A stretch of 64,000 bases of DNA. Source: Hydractinia symbiolongicarpus. Taxonomy: Eukaryota; Cnidaria; Hydrozoa; Anthoathecata; Hydractiniidae. Below the pieces are notes generated by a model that was not told the origin of the DNA, ran no database searches, and was given only the letters and a program-made list of their open reading frames with translations. Below are positions 60,868 through 64,000 of the stretch, piece after piece; position 1 is the first letter of the stretch; the number at the start of each line of letters is the position of its first letter. The DNA is taken from the NCBI RefSeq assembly GCF_029227915.1, contig NC_079877.1:4714001-4778000 (forward strand), written 5' to 3'. The position numbers were made by a program, and so were the translations under genes.

Positions 60868-61273
60868 GTAAACTCATTTCCCGAACGATTTTTTAAATTA
60901 TTTTTTCACCACTAAAACGCATGAGACTTGTAGTTTTTAAAAATGTTTTCATTTTTGATGAGACGCTGAATAAAAGAAGTTTAATCGCCGGCAAACGAAA
61001 ACCTGCGATTTCCCGTAAATCCTGGACTCGGCCCGTATAGTCAAAAGTATACAAAGAAAGTACCCAGGGAGTAAACTCATTTCCCGAACGATTTTTTAAA
61101 TTACTTTTTCACCACTAAAACGCATGAGACTTGTAGTTTTTAAAAATGTTTTCATTTTTGATGAGACGCTGAATAAAAGAAGTTTAATCGCCGGCAAACG
61201 AAAACCTGCGATTTCCCGTAAATCCTGGACTCGGCCCGTATAGTCAAAAGTATACAAAGAAAGTACCCAGGGA

Positions 61274-61972
61274 GTAAACTCATTTCTCAAACGATTTTTT
61301 AATTTATTATTTCACCACTAAAACGCATGAGACTTGTAGTTTTCAAGAATGTTTTCATTTTTGATGAGACGCTGAATAAAAGAAGTTTAATCGCCGGCAA
61401 ACGAAAACTTGCGATTTCCCGTAAATCCCGGGCTTGGCACGTATAGTCGAATGTATACAAAAAAGTACCCTGTGAGTAAACTCATTTCCAGAAGGATTTT
61501 TTAAATTATTTTTTCACCACTAAAACGCATAAGACTTGTAGTTTTTAAAAATGTTTTCATTTTTGATAAGACGCTTAATGAAAGAGGTTTAATAGCCGGC
61601 AAACGAAATCCCGCGTTTTCCTGTAAATCCGGGGCTTGGCCCGTATAGTCGAATGTATACAAAGAAAGTACCCAGGGAGTAAACTCATTTCCCTAACGAT
61701 TTTTTAAATTACTTTTTCACCGCTAAAACGCATGAGACTGGTAGTTTTTAAAAATGTTTTCATTTTTGATGAGACGCTGAATAAAAGAAGTTTAATCGCC
61801 GGCAAACGAAAACCTGCGATTTCCCGTAAATCCCGGACTCGGCCCGTATAGTCAAAAGTATACAAAGAAAGTACCCAGGGAGTAAACTCATTTTCCGAAC
61901 GATTTTTTAAATTATTTTTTCACCACTAAAACGCATGAGACTTGTAGTTTTTAAAAATGTTTTTATTTTTGA
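61274..61972 (+). repeat. 2028-bp-period duplication, copy 1
   Basis: AATTTATT monomer, CCAGAAGG / GATAAGACGC monomer, CACCGC monomer and a CATTTTCCGAACG / GTTTTTATTTTTGA monomer in this order. The same four occur at 63302-64000 (offset 2028), with the rare CTCATTTTCCGAACG at about 61887 and 63915. Confidence 0.82.
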
Positions 61973-62693
61973 TGAGACGCTGAATAAAAGAAGTTTAATC
62001 GCCGGCAAACGAAAACCTGCGATTTCCCGTAAATCCCGGACTCGGCCCGTATAGTCAAAAGTATACAAAGAAAGTACCCAGGGAGTAAACTCATTTCCCG
62101 AACGATTTTTTAAATTATTTTTTCACCACTAAAACGCATGAGACTTGTAGTTTTTAAAAATGTTTTCATTTTTGATGAGACGCTGAATAAAAGAAGTTTA
62201 ATCGCCGGCAAACGAAAACCTGCGATTTCCCGTAAATCCTGGACTCGGCCCGTATGGTCAAAAGTATACAAAGAAAGTACCCAGGGAGTAAACTCATTTC
62301 CCAAACGATTTTTTAAATTATTATTTCACCACTAAAACGCATGAGATTTGTAGTTTTTAAAAATGTTTTTATTTTTGATGAGACGCTGAATAAAAGAAGT
62401 TTAATCGCCGGCAAACGAAAACCTGCGATTTCCCGTAAATCCCGGACTCGGCCCGTATAGTCAAAAGTATACAAAGAAAGTACCCAGGGAGTAAACTCAT
62501 TTCCCGAACGATTTTTTAAATTATTTTTTCACCACTAAAACGCATGAGACTTGTAGTTTTTAAAAATGTTTTCATTTTTGATGAGACGCTGAATAAAAGA
62601 AGTTTAATCGCCGGCAAACGAAAACCTGCGATTTCCCGTAAATCCTGGACTCGGCCCGTATGGTCAAAAGTATACAAAGAAAGTACCCAGGGA
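61882..62693 (+). repeat. Two 406-bp dimers in tandem
   Basis: Dimer 61882-62287 and dimer 62288-62693 each pair a GTTTTTATTTTTGATGAG / CCCGGACTCGG / GTATAGTC monomer with a CATTTTTGATGAG / CCTGGACTCGG / GTATGGTC monomer. A related pair lies at about 56975-57380. Confidence 0.82.
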
Positions 62694-63315
62694 GTAAACT
62701 CATTTCCCAAACGATTTTTTAAATTATTATTTCACCACTAAAACGCATGAGATTTGTAGTTTTCATGAATGTTTTTATTTTTGATGAGACGCTGAATAAA
62801 AGCAGTTTAATCGCCGGCAAACGAAAACCCGCGATTTAACGTAAATCCCGGGCTTGGCACGTATAGTCGAATGTATACAAAGAAAGTACCCTGTGAGTAA
62901 ACTCATTTCCAGAACGATTTTTTAAATTATTTTTTCACCAATAAAACGCATGAGACATGTAGTTTTCAAAAATGTTTTCATTTTTGATGAGACGCTGAAT
63001 AAAAGAAGTTTAATCGCCGGCAAACGAAAACCTGCGATTTCCCTAAATACCGGACTCAACCCGTATAGTCAAAAGTATACAAAGAAAGTACCCAGGAAGT
63101 AAACTCATTTCCAGAACGATTTTTTAAATTATTTTTTCACCACTAAAACGCATAAGACTTGTAGTTTTTAAAAATGTTTTCATTTTTGATGAGACGCTGA
63201 ATAAAAGAAGTTTAATCGCCGGCAAACGAAAACCCGCGATTTCCCGTAAATCCCGGGCTTGGCCCGTATAGTCAAAAGTATACAAAGAAAGTACCCAGGG
63301 AGTAAACTCATTTCT
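62477..63315 (+). repeat. Block shared with 30805-31643 (offset 31,672)
   Basis: Distant copy of 30805-31643. It has a private CATGAATGTTTTTATT near 62764 and GAGATTTGTAG near 62750. The match stops at TTTCTCAAACG, where the copy at 31.6 kb instead reads TTTCCCGAACG and goes into the TATATTA class. Confidence 0.75.
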
Positions 63316-64000
63316 CAAACGATTTTTTAATTTATTATTTCACCACTAAAACGCATGAGACTTGTAGTTTTCAAGAATGTTTTCATTTTTGATGAGACGC
63401 TGAATAAAAGAAGTTTAATCGCCGGCAAACGAAAACTTGCGATTTCCCGTAAATCCCGGGCTTGGCACGTATAGTCGAATGTATACAAAAAAGTACCCTG
63501 TGAGTAAACTCATTTCCAGAAGGATTTTTTAAATTATTTTTTCACCACTAAAACGCATAAGACTTGTAGTTTTTAAAAATGTTTTCATTTTTGATAAGAC
63601 GCTTAATGAAAGAGGTTTAATAGCCGGCAAACGAAATCCCGCGTTTTCCTGTAAATCCGGGGCTTGGCCCGTATAGTCGAATGTATACAAAGAAAGTACC
63701 CAGGGAGTAAACTCATTTCCCTAACGATTTTTTAAATTACTTTTTCACCGCTAAAACGCATGAGACTGGTAGTTTTTAAAAATGTTTTCATTTTTGATGA
63801 GATGCTGAATAAAAGAAGTTTAATCGCCGGCAAACGAAAACCTGCGATTTCCCGTAAATCCCGGACTCGGCCCGTATAGTCAAAAGTATACAAAGAAAGT
63901 ACCCAGGGAGTAAACTCATTTTCCGAACGATTTTTTAAATTATTTTTTCACCACTAAAACGCATGAGACTTGTAGTTTTTAAAAATGTTTTTATTTTTGA
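63302..64000 (+). repeat. 2028-bp-period duplication, copy 2, cut by the window end
   Basis: Copy of 61274-61972 that is still matching when the window stops. It has a private GAGATGCTGAATAAAAG near 63800. The continuation beyond 64,000 should show 406-bp dimers if the duplication goes on. Confidence 0.8.

Larger units (their letters stand above)
1..64000 (+). repeat. Satellite DNA array, ~203-bp monomer, fills the window
   Basis: Every stretch of the window aligns to the same ~203-bp monomer in the same orientation. Landmarks recur about every 203 bp: GTAAACTCATTTC, ACGATTTTTTAAATTA, AAAACGCATGAGACTTG, CGCCGGCAAACGAAA and GTATACAAAGAAAGTAC. Position 1 is the second base of a monomer and position 64,000 lies about 90 bases into one, so neither array edge is in view. 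I saw no inverted blocks, insertions or unique sequence, so no gap of 300 bases needs a separate description. The monomer length is close to a nucleosome repeat, as in many eukaryotic satellites. The likely role is structural heterochromatin; a centromeric role is possible but not shown. The species and any named satellite family are not recognised. Confidence 0.97.
53002..64000 (+). repeat. Array region VI: return of region I and II families
   Basis: From about 53.0 kb the monomer classes of region I return (AATTTATT class, GATAAGACGCTTAATG class, CACCGC class, AAAAGCGCC/TTTAATCG class). From about 54.85 kb the region II order returns, with deleted monomers at 55840, 59812 and 60746. It also contains 406-bp dimers and the 62.5-kb block shared with 30.8 kb, and it ends inside a duplication with a 2028-bp period. 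Confidence 0.85.

Noticed and set aside
1-64000. CRISPR array
   Set aside because: Periodic, but the repeat is ~203 bp with no short repeat plus unique-spacer structure, no cas genes, and variation spread over the whole unit.
1-64000. Ribosomal DNA or intergenic-spacer repeats, tRNA or snRNA clusters
   Set aside because: No rRNA-like conserved blocks, tRNA boxes in order or other RNA gene features were seen; only the satellite monomer is present.

Overview
The window is one uninterrupted tandem satellite-DNA array. From base 1 to base 64,000 I can read only head-to-tail copies of one monomer of about 203 bp, all in the same orientation, roughly 320 copies in all. The phase used here starts each monomer at GTAAACTCATTTC. 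Both window edges cut through a monomer, so the array continues on both sides. I found no unique sequence, transposable element, RNA gene, microsatellite or convincing protein-coding gene. A typical monomer (4373-4575) is about 37% G+C. It has an A/T-tract-rich first half and a CpG-rich second half that includes GCCGGC, TCCCGTAAATCCCGG and GGCCCGTATAG. A long homogenised array like this points to constitutive heterochromatin of a eukaryote (centromeric, pericentromeric, subtelomeric, sex-chromosome or B-chromosome). The species cannot be named from the sequence. The many retained CpGs fit a genome with little CpG methylation, such as many invertebrates, but that is inference.

The monomers are not all alike. 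They fall into variant classes that recur in fixed orders, giving higher-order repeats (HORs). Region I (1-8342) is a mixed family with duplications at offsets 1011, 2025, 2350 and 2148. Region II (8343-23094) holds a HOR of eight full monomers plus one 122-bp internally deleted monomer, repeated with gains and losses of whole monomers. Region III (23095-40939) contains a 5.2-kb block present twice at an offset of exactly 8122 bp, with a region-II-like island between the copies. Region IV (40940-46072) is a tandem duplication with a 2430-bp period, marked by AAAGCCCATGAG monomers. Region V (46073-53001) shows nested, nearly identical tandem duplications of 2230, 1621 and 811 bp, the youngest-looking expansion here. 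Region VI (53002-64000) returns to region I and II families and ends inside another duplication (offset 2028).

Nothing here works as a gene pathway. The content is a record of array evolution: unequal exchange in whole-monomer steps, internal deletions inherited by many HOR copies, chimeric monomers recording exchange points, and local homogenisation. Possible functional elements inside the monomer are a 9-bp-arm hairpin, a GC-rich hairpin, a GTATA...TATAC dyad and a CENP-B-box-like string one base short of the motif. The recurring 64-99 codon open frames are by-products of the repeat.
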